A stretch of 64,000 nt of DNA from Epiperipatus broadwayi. Taxonomy: Eukaryota; Onychophora; Udeonychophora; Euonychophora; Peripatidae. Below, one piece after another: positions 26,549-40,052 of the stretch (position 1 is its first letter; the number at the start of each line of letters is the position of its first letter). The stretch covers positions 635,501 to 699,500 of the forward strand of contig JAQFVV010000204.1 in NCBI GenBank assembly GCA_028023455.1, read 5' to 3'. Below the pieces are notes generated by a model. It searched no databases, was not told the origin of the DNA, and worked only from the letters and a program-made list of their open reading frames with translations. The position numbers were made by a program, and so were the translations under genes.

Positions 26549-26584
<36 letters not shown>

Positions 26585-26880
26585 TGACAAAAGTGAAACT
26601 TATCAATATAAACAAAGTGCAATTCTTAAATCGTAAGTCAAAATTAAATTTCAAAATCACTGTCAATACACTCCTGTCAATGCATATTTCTCAATTAAAA
26701 AGTAACACAGCACTTTGCATTTGAGAATTCCACCTCGATAGACAAAACACTCGTATACTTACCCTTGAGAAGTCTGCATTAGCAGAAAAAACTATTAGTA
26801 CGTTTTGCATTTGAGAACATTGCTTTGTCAGAAAAAGCATTAATAGTAAATTTATAATTTAATTTTGGCTAATGATTCAA
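26236..26880. repeat. Cluster of degenerate direct and inverted short repeats
   Basis: The word tctgcttgtagcaatg recurs near 26,240 and 26,462, with a diverged copy near 26,770. An inverted version (attgccacaagtagat) lies near 26,386. The phrase aatttggggtaattttgat recurs near 26,265 and 26,530, and tttgcatttgagaa near 26,715 and 26,805. They may be remnants of a small inverted-repeat transposon duplicated locally. No coding content is seen. Confidence 0.4.
26553..26581. repeat. (TA)n microsatellite
   Basis: About 14 TA units, bordered by atttaa and ttaaat, which extend the symmetry by a few bases. Confidence 0.9.
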
Positions 26881-27177
26881 TAATAAACTTATATACTTGG
26901 TATATATACATACAGAAGCTTTATGACAAAATAATTAATGCATCTGTCTATCATTTTCACAGCCTTGTGTTCAGTTTCTAAGCAAATGTATGTTTTAGTT
27001 AGATTATCTATAATCTTGACCACAATATAAATATTGATATACTTGTTAATTATGAATGTAGCCACTTTTGTCAGTGGTAAAGTAGTAAAGACAAACTAGA
27101 TAAAAAACTTTACCAACCCTACTAATATTTGCTTTTTATTTCTTTTTTATCTGAAACTTATATTTTAATTTAAGGTT

Positions 27178-27275
27178 ATATCTATCAATCCATCTGTTTA
27201 TCAATCTATCTATCTATCTGTCTATTTGTATGTATGTATATCTTTCTGTCTATCTATCTATATATCTATCTATAA
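27178..27275. repeat. Imperfect TATC/TCTA tetranucleotide microsatellite
   Basis: Runs of tcta interrupted by tgta, tttc and tatgta variants. Confidence 0.85.
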
Positions 27276-27828
27276 ATGATCTGTTACCTGGGTACATTCT
27301 TTTATCTTATTTAATTTTTTGCATTTCTCTTCATATATATTAAATTTTTTTTAACATAAAGCAATAATTAGAATTTACGTTTCTCTAGCTTTCAAGGCAG
27401 TTGAAAATTCAATAATACGTGACAAACAGAGAATTAATTTTTAAGCACCTGCTTTCTTTTTTTATCAATAATAAAATACGTGAAAGGAATATCTAGTAGT
27501 TGCTCAGTTAAAGTATTATACACTGAGAAATTATTATTTGATAAATAAAACAAAATAAAAAATATGTATATTTATATCCATTTTTGTTATTATTAGTAAA
27601 TAAAGATATTAAAGTTTTTTTCTAGTAATCTTCTAATGCAGATTTTATTTTATGACTTAATGAAATTGATAAAAAGAAATTATAGACCAGAGATAAGTAA
27701 CAATTATTAATAATAAATTTGATTTCAACCAAAAAAATATATAAAATTTTCATAATAAAAATTTAAACTATTATTAATATTAATTTACCAATAAGTAGCT
27801 TAATTTCATTAAAAAAAATTAATATACG

Positions 27829-29184
27829 ATTCAGTTTTGATTTATCCAAGGCATTTGATAAAGTAGATAATTCCATGTTGCTTTTCAAAATGTATAAATT
27901 AGGTTTTTCCTATAATTCTGTTGCATCGTTTGAATCTTTTATCAAGAAGAGAACAGCTTATGTAAAGTTTAAGAATAATTCTTCTAATCCATATTATTGT
28001 AATATAGGAGTATCTCAGGGTAGTATCCTTGCACCATTATTGTTTAACATTTATATTGATGATTTGGGAGAGAGTTTGGAATTTTTGCATATTTTATGTT
28101 ATGCAGATGATTGTAAAATTTTTAGGAATATCAACTCAATTAATGATTGCATATTATTACAAAAAGATATTAATAATTTTGTGAAATGGTGTAGAGATAA
28201 TAAAATGGATATTAATATGGATAAGTGTTCAACAGTTTTTTATTCCAAAAAATCTGAAATGATTATTTGTCCTTATTATATTGAAGATCATAATATAAAA
28301 TTTGTTGATATTCAGAAAGACTTTGGAATTATTTTTGCAAGCAATGGATCATTTCATCATCATATTGAAAATGTAGTAAATAAGGCTTTTAAAATTATGG
28401 GTGCAATTTTAAGGCATGATAGACAATTTAGTAGTTTTACAAAATATAAATTATTTCTCTCTTTGGTTTTGCCTATTTTAGAATATGGATCTGTTGTTTG
28501 GAATTCCAGTTCTAAATGGGATAAAATTCAATTGGTTTATGACAAATTTTCTAAGTACATTAAGTTAAAAGACCATTATTTATCCCTACCCATTAGAAGA
28601 AAAATGAGAGATCTTAAAATTTTATATAACCTTGTGAATCAAAAAGTTATATTAACTAACAAAATTTCAAATATTTCTTTTAATAATTGTTTACATAAAA
28701 CATGTACATTTACTTTAATTTATATTAACTGAAACATAGGCTTATTTATACCTGTGTCTATATATATGTAATATTAGGGTATGAGCACAGACTTTCACAT
28801 GACCCATCACTCTCCACTCCAACTCTTAATATATATCTGAGCACTTATAGTATATATGTGTAGAGATGATAATCTGGACCAACTGATGATTGCTGGTTTA
28901 GCATGAACTACATATATTGGTGATTATTTATCTTTTCAACATATGTATGTTTAAGTGTATCAGTGTTATTAGATGGAGTGGAGAGTGGTGGGTCATGTGA
29001 AATTCTGTGCTCATACCCTAATATTACATTTATTTTATATTAAGGTTTGTTGCTCTACCATATTAAAATTTTCACCTTTGTTTCGTTTGCCTAATACCTA
29101 TAATCATGATTTTACTAATGAAAATATTTTTTCTTTAGACTTTAAAAAATTTGTTACTTATCTTATAAAAAAGTATGGCATATA
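27829..29184 (+). pseudogene. LINE reverse transcriptase (family C, C1)
   Basis: This is the RT of a non-LTR retrotransposon, which copies element RNA onto nicked chromosomal DNA. Seen in order: DLSKAFDKV with the first catalytic Asp, GVSQGSILAPLLFNIYIDDL (fingers/palm), and CYADDCKIF with the catalytic YADD at 28,100-28,111. The thumb follows, with ILEYGSVVWN and KILYNLVNQKVILTNKI. After the insertion the frame resumes with KVCCSTILKF and ends KKYGI at 29,182. The N-terminal RT, endonuclease and ORF1 are missing. Motifs place it near the CR1/Jockey group. The core RT stretch (27,875-28,730) has no internal stop, so the copy is not very old apart from the insertion. Confidence 0.85.
28729..29034. 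mobile_element. 306-bp non-autonomous inverted-repeat insertion in C1
   Basis: The inserted block is flanked by the 9-bp direct repeat ttatattaa (28,720-28,728 and 29,035-29,043), a target-site duplication. Within it, 57-bp inverted arms at 28,766-28,822 and 28,973-29,029 differ at only about two or three positions; their outer ends read atgtaatattagggtatgag. About 37 bp of non-symmetrical sequence lies outside the left arm. The 8-9 bp duplication suits a hAT- or Mutator-type cut-and-paste element, but the ends match no family I recognise. Confidence 0.7.
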
Positions 29185-29447
29185 ATTATATTATTTTTAT
29201 CATTTTTACTCATTTAGGTATATTATTTATGTATATTATTGTATAGTTGTTATAGTGCAATTCTGTAATTGGCTTAATGCTTTAGTTTTGTATGGTAAAT
29301 AAATTTATCATATTTTATTAAAAGCCACTTTGATACATATACACACACAAAAAAAAAAATCAATGCAATAGAATCAACAATTAGTCGGAGAAGAGAGAAA
29401 AATTATTTATTATCTTTTAGTATTTAAGTAAATCTGTGTTAATTTCA

Positions 29448-29495
29448 AATAATAATAATAACAACAACAACAACAACGATAACGATAACGCTAAC

Positions 29496-29552
<57 letters not shown>
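29448..29552. repeat. (AAT)n tract 1, 3' border of A0/A1
   Basis: On the plus strand, AAT units are mixed with AAC and ATAACG variants, followed by about 19 pure AAT units that run directly into the 3' end of family A. Polarity is AAT on the plus strand, as in all six tracts. Confidence 0.95.
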
Positions 29553-30020
29553 TCATTATTATTCATTATTTATTTATTCATTATGAAGCAAACAATAAAT
29601 GTAAAATACAGTGAGATAAATTCCATACAAGAAAAATCTTGTGTGAGGAATTTAAATGTAACAACTAAAAACACCAATAAAATACAAAAAAAAAAGTATA
29701 AATATAACATAAAATATTAAAATCACATAGATATTGCATTTGGCAATTCAATCACAGTAGTAAATAATTACAACATAACATACAATATAAATAAAAAAAA
29801 TAAAATAAAATAAAATAAAACTAATGCTTAGCATAACATAACCAGTGCCATAAATGCTTTTTAAAAATCAAAGAAGATAGTGTTCATTAAATTCACAGAA
29901 CAATCTCTTATAAATACATATTAAATAATTTAGGACCATTATAACTAAATTGCTTCCTACTGGATGTTTTAAGAAAATTAGGTAAAGCTAGCTGATATTT
30001 AGTAGATAAATGAGTATTTA
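29553..30020 (-). mobile_element. LINE family A 3' fragment, A0
   Basis: This is a 3'-terminal piece of family A ending at the AAT tract. At 30,020/30,021 it joins head-to-tail to the 3' UTR of A1, so a 357-bp segment (29,664-30,020) is followed by its homologue (30,021-30,374). The first unit resembles the separate copy A2 (shared agaagatagtgttcatt) more than its neighbour, so it is probably a separate copy or a template-switch product and not a simple local duplication. Confidence 0.7.
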
Positions 30021-30203
30021 CTAAAAACACTAATAAAATACAAAAAAAAAAGTATAAATATAACATAAAATATTAAAATTATACAGATATTACATTTGGA
30101 AATTCAATAACAGTAGTAAATAATTACAACATAACATACAGTATAAACAAAAATAAAATAAAATAAACAAAATAAACTAATGCTTAGCATAATATAACCA
30201 GTG

Positions 30204-32999
30204 CTATAAATGCTTTTTAAAAATCAAATAACTAGTGCTCATTAAATTCACAGAACAATCTCTTATAAACATATTAAATAATTTAGGACCATTATAACTA
30301 AATTGCTTCCTACTAGATGTTTTAAGAAAATTAGGTAAATCTAGCTGATATTTAGTAGATAAATGAGTATTTACAAAAGAAGATTTAGTATCCAAATGAA
30401 GTTTCCTACAATAAATATCAAGAATCACTCTATATTTATACAAATGGAAAACATCTAGTATATTAAAAGTGGCATAAATATCTTTAACAGATGTGGCACG
30501 TGATCTACCAAAAATGATACTCATTGTATAATTCTGTAAAACAGACAATTTAGTCATTGCAAAAGTAGAACAGTTCCCCCAAACTGATATTTGATAAGAA
30601 GAAATATATAAAGTAATCAAAGCTGACCGAGGAAAAAATTTAGAGAAGTAGAAAAACATATCATTTAATTTACGTAAACGAGAACAAAGAAAGTCAATAT
30701 GGTTTGACCAAGATAGTCTGGAGTCAATAAAAACACCTAGATAGCAAATATTATCAACAAAAGAAATGTTAGCACAAGTACAAATGCTATTACGATGCCA
30801 AAAATACTTATTACAAATAGTAATGTTAAGCGAATGAATATTTGACTTATAAGAAAAATTAATAGCTTTTGTTTTACTCAGATTAATTGATAAATTATTA
30901 AATGCTAACCATTTACTAATTAGGATTAAATCATCATTAATTATTTTTTCAACAAAATTATATGAAACTGCAGCATAAGATAAAGCAATATCATCTGCAA
31001 AACCATAAATCTTAGATTCTAAAGGTAAAGAAAATAAATCATTTATATAAATAATAAATAAAATGGGACCCAAAACTGAACCTTGTGGTACACCATGGTT
31101 AACTGTTATAAAAGAGTTTACAACACCAGAAATATTTGTTGCTTGTTTTCTATCCTTTAAGTAACTCGCAAACCATGAAATAAATCCACCACAAAAACCA
31201 TATGAATATAAACGCTTAAGTAAAATTTTATGAGACACAGAGTCAAATGCCTTAGACAAATCTAAATAAATAGCATCAGTTTTAAAATCCTTATCTAGTG
31301 AAGTTGTCAAATTGTTTACATGACTATAGAAAGTGTCCAAGGTACTTCTACCAGAAATAAATCCATATTGATGTTCAGATAAAATATTATTTTTAGATAA
31401 AAATGACATCATTTTCTCTTTAACCACCATCTCTAACAATTTGGATATTACAGATATAATAGATATTGGTCTATAATTGTCAAGCTGTACAGGATCACCC
31501 TTTTTAAATCAGGTTAATAAAACCAACCTTCAAACAAGTAGGAAACAAACCAACATTTAAGGAAAGATTAAACAAATAAACAAGAACAGGTATGAAAGCT
31601 GACTTATTTTCCTTAAGAATCTTTGGTGTTAACTTATCTAGACCAGCTGAATGAACATTACTTAAGAGATCAATTTTACCAGACAAATCCAAATCAGTAA
31701 CATCTGTACACAAAAAAGAATTTAGACAAGAATCAGCAAAAGACAATTCTTGTACTGCGATTCTATCCATTGATAGATCTGGAAAAAAATTATTAAACAA
31801 GTCAGCAACACATTTTTCATTATTTTCTACTTCAATCAAATTATCATTGTGTTTTATAAATTTAAGTTGATTTGACAAAGATTTCTTTACAAGAGAATTT
31901 ATCAACTTCCATTTCAAAGAAATATTTTTATCATTAAAATATTTTTGATAATATTGAAATTTTAATTTCCGAATATCAGATTTAATCTCAGTATTCAATT
32001 TCTTCAAAGTCAACAAATCTCCACCCAAACATTTTAAATGACTTCTTTGATTAATTTTTTCAATCAAATCATTCTTATCCAGGCTGAGCGTTTGCGGTTT
32101 TTGCTAGTCGATTTAAAACTAACCATAGATTTTGCAATTAAAGATTTACAAATATCTTGAAATTTTAAAAATGCTGAATCAACATCATGCAGAGCAAAAA
32201 CATAATCCCAATTCTGATCAGATAATAACATGTTTAGCTTATTATGTGATAACTTATTAATATATAAATGAGTATTTACATGTGGTCTACAATTTAACAA
32301 CCTCAACACAGTTGCAAAATGATCCGAAATAAAAATATTTTGTACAGACGATTCATAACTTTGATTCTGGTTTAATCTGACAAATATATGATCCAAAATT
32401 GATTGACAAGATTTGGTAATAGGAGTAGGTGAAAAAATAGCTTGATCAAAACCATAACTATAAAGCAAATTCAAATATAGTACGGTAGGCCCATGTAGAT
32501 TATTATATAAATCTATATTCAAATCTCCCATAAGAATTACTAAAGTAGTATGTAAATCAGACAATAACACATCAAGTTCAGCTATAAAATCCAAAATGAT
32601 ACTTGTGCACGATCTATATAAAGCAACAAAAGTTAACACAAAACAAGGTAAATTCAGATGAATCAAAACACATTCTGCAGAGGCAAGAAATGGATTATGA
32701 TACGTAAATTTAATGTCTTCTTTCACAAAAACTAATACACCACCTGAACGTGAAGACGCACGAGGTGAAAGAATATTTGAATAGCCATCCAGAACATACA
32801 AATGCTGTTCTTCAATGGAAATCCAAGATTCAGTTAAAATTATCACATCATAAAAACTGGCAGGAAAATCATTTAAATACACAACAAATTCATCAAAATT
32901 AGATCTAACACTTCGTACATTCTTATGAAAAACATTTAAATTAGACAAAGTTTCATCGTGAGGATAAAATGCATCAAGCTTCACTTTAGGAAATAAATT
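30204..32999 (-). pseudogene. LINE ORF2: APE endonuclease and reverse transcriptase (A1)
   Basis: The endonuclease (32,999-32,064) shows HKNVRS, LTESW, GDLNIDL, ILDHIF and ISDHF, the full set of AP-endonuclease-like catalytic motifs. One-base frameshifts near 32,070 and 31,510 divide the linker and RT. The RT (31,439-30,204) has QYGFISGRST, YLDLSKAFDSV (catalytic Asp at residue 60), VPQGSVLGP and YGFADDIAL (FADD at residues 147-150), then a thumb with SWSNHI. Compared with A2 it lacks six codons near 30,590. ORF2 has no ATG ahead of the endonuclease core and follows an in-frame TGA, so it may have been made by readthrough or reinitiation. Confidence 0.88.
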
Positions 33000-33897
33000 T
33001 CAAAACGCTGACAACTCAGATTCATTTTTAATTAAAACACACGGAGAATTTAAATCATTTCTAATATAAACCAATCCATTACGTATAAAAGCCATACCTT
33101 TACGTTCACGCATTTTTTGCTTAGCCTTCCATAACAGCTGTCTAATATGTGGAGTTATACGTAGATTAATATATACGCGCTGACTAGATTCCGTTAACAA
33201 AAAATCAGAAACCGATTTAATAATATTTCTCTTCAATAAAAATGATTTAGCTAAATTTCGCGAAGTAAAACGAGTAACAATAAAACCTGCTATATTATTA
33301 GATTTAGATTTTGACCGATAAACATTCTCAATACAATTAGTAGTAAAGTTTTCAATTTCAAGTTTTTCCGCCAACTTCGTTACAATTAAAGATAAATTTT
33401 CATTTTCACAAAAGGGAACACCTTATATTTCAATTTCACAATCCAACCGTGAACGTTCCATAGAGTGAATTTTTTTCCTTTAACAAAGTGATTTCGTTTT
33501 CACAAGAATCATACATATTTGACAATCGTAGTAAATTATCATTATTTTTATCAACTTTACCTCGCAAAAAATCCACGTCAACCTGAAGCTTCGCAACCGT
33601 AATCGTAAGCTCTGAAATTGCCGGAGGTATAACCGGAAGTAATATTAATTTTTCCAAAATATCATTTAAAATCAAGTTTGAAGAATCAGTATTATTTACC
33701 ATAACAGAACCATCACCATCAGGTGGAATTCTACAAACATTACATCTCCATTCCTGCTTTTTTTTTAAAGACATTCGTCTATAGGTAGCCTCTCCTAACG
33801 TTGAGCACGTGTAATAAAAACTGGTGCTACAGCCCATACACGAAACAAAATTTCCATTTTTAGGTAGTAAATCATGACAAATCTTGCAGAAAGACAT
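33000..33897 (-). pseudogene. LINE ORF1 protein: PHD finger, coiled coil, FP-like C-terminus (A1)
   Basis: It starts with ATG at 33,895-33,897 (MSFCKICHDLLP). Residues 4-56 form a PHD-type zinc finger (C-x2-C, C-x2-C, CRIPP region). The next 100 residues are coiled-coil-like. After a frameshift near 33,460 and an in-frame TAA near 33,424, the reading continues at 33,374 with AEKLEIENF..CIENVYRSK and a C-terminal domain (VYINLRITPHIRQLLWKAK, then KGMAFIRNGLVYIRND). That domain resembles the Baculo_FP-like domain found in many invertebrate LINE ORF1 proteins. Such proteins bind element RNA as chaperones. The ORF1 stop is a TGA at 33,000-33,002, and ORF2 continues in the same frame directly after it. 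Confidence 0.82.
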
Positions 33898-33995
33898 TTT
33901 ATAAGCAAATCCAATTAAATCCTATTTTACTGAACACAATAAAAATTAATATTTATAAATAAAAATACAGTAAAACAAAACAAAAGCAAGAGAGA

Positions 33996-34081
33996 AATAA
34001 TAATAATAATAGTAATAATAATAGCAATAGCAATAATAATAATAATGATGATGATGATGATAATATTAATAATAATAATAA
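33996..34081. repeat. (AAT)n tract 2 between A1 and A2
   Basis: AAT units with AGT, AGC and a short ATG run. One side touches the A1 5' end and the other the A2 3' end (attcattatgaagc on the plus strand). Confidence 0.95.
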
Positions 34082-35606
<1,525 letters not shown>

Positions 35607-35704
35607 GAAACAGATGAAGATCTGGAAATGGAATATGAGAATGAATGGGAAGAAACACCAGATCAACCCTAATATTTAAATCTCAACCAAAAAAAAAACA
35701 TATA

Positions 35705-38649
35705 ATGAAAGTAAAAATTGGGGCAATCATTGTCAGGGGTTTGAACTCAACCTCAAAAATTAATGTTAAAACATTGGATCAAGGATATACAACCACACTT
35801 GCTTGGTATACTTGAGACAAAAATTTATGCTGGATCACAAACTGACCCAGCCAAACATTTAAATATGAAAGGCTTCTGTGCATGCTACAGAGACCCTTCA
35901 GCTGGCACCGAACTATAATTGCTAGAAATTGCCCATTCACAACATTCAAAATAATTCACATTGACATGAACTTATTAATTGCAACCTTCAACCAAAAAAG
36001 CATAACAATAAATCTGGTTTTTGTATATATGCCTTTACAGGATAAAAAAATAGATACCATAATTGCAAACATTAATTCAAGGCTAGCTACAATTTCAAAC
36101 CCAACCATGTTAATTGGAGATTTTAATTTAAAATATCAGGAAATTACCCAACGTTGGCTTCACAGAATAAACATACCACTAATGAGTGGCCAAGGTTTTT
36201 TGCCAGATGATGCCATCTCTTTCCACAATAATCGCTTCTCTTCACGTATTGATCTGTGCTTTTATTCTCCAATGCTTCACCACCTTATTGAAATAAAACT
36301 AACTCCCTCAACTTTTTCTGATCACTCAGCTCAAATAGTCACACTTGACTGTGCCCAAATTTAAATATCACCTTTTCCACTTACAAGAACAATAAGAGAT
36401 TTACTCCCAGAAACAACCCCTGAATTTCTGTTCTCTGAGACCTACATAATGCTAAACAAAATCAAAGTTATGACTTTGAACCCGGTTCTGAAATATCTAG
36501 CATTTATGGGAATGTTGTCCTTTAACATCAACCATATAACAAAAAAAAAACAACCCCCACCATCAAGACTTTTGTCTCTGGCAGATCAGTTGCACCAGAG
36601 AATAATCATGATTAACCCATCACACTGCACCCAGCAGTATATATTCAAGCTTACACATGCATACAATAAAGCATGTGATGAACTCAAAAGCTATCTGAAG
36701 ATAAAGAAAAGCAAGGTATGCCTAACCATGCCACACACTTGGACAAGAGATTATATAAGATGGGTGCTGGGGAATCAACCAGATGTAAAAGTGCCAATGG
36801 CACTATATACAAATAGTGGAACATATGCAGGACACAATATGATTATGCCAGTTTTTGAATATTTTAAGGAGAAATTACAAGAAAAACAACCCTATAAAAT
36901 ACCACATAATCTGTTTGGCCCACCAGAGACAAAAACCCCATTCACAAAAGATCTATTCACAACAAAACTGAATACTATTCGAAACGCTTGCCACCCAGGT
37001 AGTCCTGGAGTCCCATTGTTTGTATTAAAGCATCTAAGTAAATTCACAACAGAATATTTGTGTCAGTTAGCAAACCATCTAGCGCAACAAATTCAGCCCA
37101 TGGAGGGGGGCTATCCAATAGCCATAGTACCCTATAATAAAAAGAAAGCAATTATCCCACCTATTACAGACCTCAGGCCAATATCTATGGCACCTTTGCT
37201 GATCAAAATTATGGAGAAAATTATTAAAGATCAAATTGAACCATATATAATGCCACTTATCTCCGAAGCACAATATGCAAAGAAAAACTCTTCAACAACA
37301 GAAGCAGCCTTATTCTTCAAAGCAATTCTAGCCACAGTAAAACAGTGGAAAAAATACGGACCCATTGCCATGCAGCTTGACATAGAAGCTGCATTTGACT
37401 CAGTCAATATATATACACTTCTGAAAATGCTAAAAGACACAGAAATTCCTAGAACACACCTATATATAATTGCAAACCTGCTTCTTAACAGAGAGATCCA
37501 TATAACTTTAAATGGAAGAAACTCACCATCTTTCACACCCACCAAATCTATATCCCAAGAATCCCCTCTTAGTTCACTATTGTTTATATTTTACATCAAT
37601 TCCCTTATTAAAAGCATACAAAATGCATTTCCTGGGATCAAGATACCAGACACAACACAGCGCACTACATGCATTGCCTATATGGATGATGTTACCATAT
37701 TCTTAACATCATAAAAACAAATACCGCAACTCCAAAAGATATTGCAAGAATATTCACAAAAATATGAATTAACATTTAACCTGGAAAAAACCACAGCCTG
37801 GTCACTATACACTGGTAAACCATGTACATCAATTTACAAATCAAAACCAAACTCTTTCCTTGGGTTCCCATTTCATATGGGAATTACAGGAATGAGATGC
37901 CATATCCAAAATAAACTTAAAGAAGAAGCCACAAAAATTATAAACTCCTTGTCCAAAGCATATCTTTCACTATATTCCAAACTACAGTTAATTAACCAGC
38001 TTATCACAACCAAAATAACATACTATGTACTGGTTATTTCATTCTCAAAGGTGTTTATTTCAAAAATTAAAACCATATATAATAAACTACTTTGGGCCAG
38101 AAAAACAGTAGCAATTTTCACAAAAAAACTTAGCCAACCCCTAATAAAAAATAGACTTGGCTTGCACAACATCAATATTTTTCATCTACAGAAGTTAAGG
38201 AACTCAATAATCACAATACTTGCCAAATACCCAAAAATTAACCACTTGCTAGAAGTTACTCCAACAGATAGACCACCTCCAAAAGGTTCTTTTTTCACTA
38301 ACATTATATACCAATGCAAAACCACAGACTAGATTCCAGAACAGTATTTGCATAAGTATTCATACTGGGATATTTTTGATTTATTAAACAGAGAAGCAGA
38401 CACTAGTGTTATACAACCTATGCTAGGAATTAACAACAAGAGACTACTAAAGGAATATAAAAATGGGCTCTAGAACCCAAATACATTTGATTTTAAAATA
38501 AAAATCAATCTCATTGCCTTGCCAACAACCCACTTTCTTTATCATAAAAGAATGTACACATCTATTGACCCCTTCTGTGGACTCTGCCATCGAGCAGAAG
38601 AGACACTGGACCACTTTATTTATCAATGTGTAGCACTTAACCAAATATG
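35705..38649 (+). pseudogene. LINE ORF2: endonuclease, YMDD reverse transcriptase, zinc motif (B1)
   Basis: The ATG at 35,705 begins the endonuclease (MKVKIGAIIVRGLNS). The ILETK segment is shifted out of frame and returns by 35,882. LIGDFNL, RIDLCFYSP and FSDHSA follow. The RT (36,449-37,714) has DLRPISMAPLLIKIMEKII, LDIEAAFDSV (catalytic Asp) and AYMDDVTIF. The GFPFHMGI and LLWARK thumb comes next, then the zinc-binding motif CGLCHRAEETLDHFIYQC near 38,575-38,628. All main segments share one frame, broken by TAA at 36,362 and 37,712 and TAG at 38,330 and about 38,470. The usual G after SISQ in the fingers is Glu. The pattern is a recently dead LINE. Confidence 0.86.
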
Positions 38650-39188
38650 ACAGATAATGTGTAACACCTACAAAAAACAGGTACAATCATTAATCACATA
38701 ATGGCTGCTTTTCAGGAAAAATCAATACCTAGCATTAGGGCAGCCACATTTGTTCTATATGCATACTGGTGCACCCAATGTACTTTCTTAATTGGCAATA
38801 ACACCAGACGACACCCAGTTACATTTAGCAACAAATTGCTACACATTTGAAATAGAGATAAAATAATAACCAATCCCCACTTATATGCAGCAACATGGTC
38901 ATTGTTAAAACAACCATCAATGCTGTGAATGCTGCAAAGAAAACTATCATACAACTAACATTCAAAGTGACATGTGGACAAAACTAAATAAGCTCATCAA
39001 ACTTTAGAACTGTGATAATTTTTTGCTTTTTTATTTTTTATATTGTTATAGTCCATTAACCACAAAGTGTAACCACTAAATTCATTTATATATGTTTACC
39101 CTAATATTATTCATTGTATGCTAAATTTGAAATTTTCTAGATGTAAAATTGTATAAACAACTGAGATCAATAAAGCCTTTATTGAAAC
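38650..39188 (+). other. 3' region of B1
   Basis: Degraded C-terminal codons, then the 3' UTR of the B1 retrotransposon. No separate gene is present. The last 40 bp (ending attgaaacat) match the 3' ends of B2 and B3. Confidence 0.7.
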
Positions 39189-39525
<337 letters not shown>

Positions 39526-39857
39526 AACAAAATGATGAAAACAACAATGATCATAAGGCAAAAAACTCAAAAGAAAATGATCCCAAAAATGAAGATAATA
39601 GTAACACAAATACAGCCACACAAGAAAAACAATCTGAAAACTCAAATAACTCAATGAATATAGGAGGAAATGGTGAAAACATGAATCCAGAAATGACTCA
39701 TATTATAATTAATAAAACATCAACAGAAATTATGCAAAGTATAATACCACCACAGCATGACTCAAAACAAAGCCTGATATTAAAAAAAATTAAAACAGAA
39801 AACAAGGATAATAAATTAAGCATATCTGATCTTCCAACTGAAAACATACAAATATAA
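39526..39857 (+). pseudogene. C-terminal tail of LINE ORF1 (B2)
   Basis: An open frame runs out of the AAT tract into an Asn/Lys/Glu-rich polypeptide (NDENNNDHKAKNSKEND...) ending at a TAA near 39,855. There is no domain I can name. Its position before the endonuclease makes it the ORF1 C-terminal tail. Confidence 0.5.
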
Positions 39858-40052
39858 TTCAATAACTTACAACAAAATACCAAGCAGAAAAAACATCAAT
39901 TTAAAAATACAACATCATATGAAACAAGATCATCAACTACACAAACCATGCCACAAGAACTATAACATAAGAAAATTAAAAAAAAAAACAAATCATAATT
40001 TACAGATAACCAAGAAAAATTACAATCATCCAACATACAATAAAACAACTTT

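Larger units (their letters stand above)
27829..29320 (+). mobile_element. LINE family C, copy C1 (5'-truncated, interrupted)
   Basis: The element starts inside the reverse transcriptase at the DLSKAFDKV motif (27,829) and runs through the C-terminal region to a 3' end near 29,320 (gtaaataaatttatcatatt). A 306-bp insertion at 28,729-29,034 splits the coding sequence. Its relative C2 (43,619-44,538) aligns across the interruption without a gap, which defines the insertion. Unlike C2, it has no AAT-type tail. Confidence 0.8.
30021..33995 (-). mobile_element. LINE family A, copy A1 (nearly full length)
   Basis: Reading 5' to 3' on the minus strand: about 98 bp of 5' UTR (33,995-33,898), ORF1 with PHD finger and FP-like domain, ORF2 with endonuclease and reverse transcriptase, and a 3' UTR that merges into A0. 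The 5' end abuts AAT tract 2, which is itself the 3' tail of the next family A copy. Domain content suits the CR1/Jockey-type LINEs common in invertebrates. A few frameshifts and one or two stops break it, but every catalytic motif of EN and RT is still visible. Confidence 0.88.

Noticed and set aside
33000-33374. Baculovirus FP-like domain as sign of an integrated virus
   Set aside because: This domain is common in invertebrate LINE ORF1 proteins; here it follows a PHD finger and precedes a LINE endonuclease-RT.
37079-37545. Minus-strand frames under B1 RT
   Set aside because: Shadows of the RT coding sequence on the other strand.
37664-37700. YMDD motif as evidence of a retrovirus or LTR element
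   Set aside because: There are no LTRs, protease, RNase H or integrase; AP-like endonuclease and LINE-type thumb surround it.
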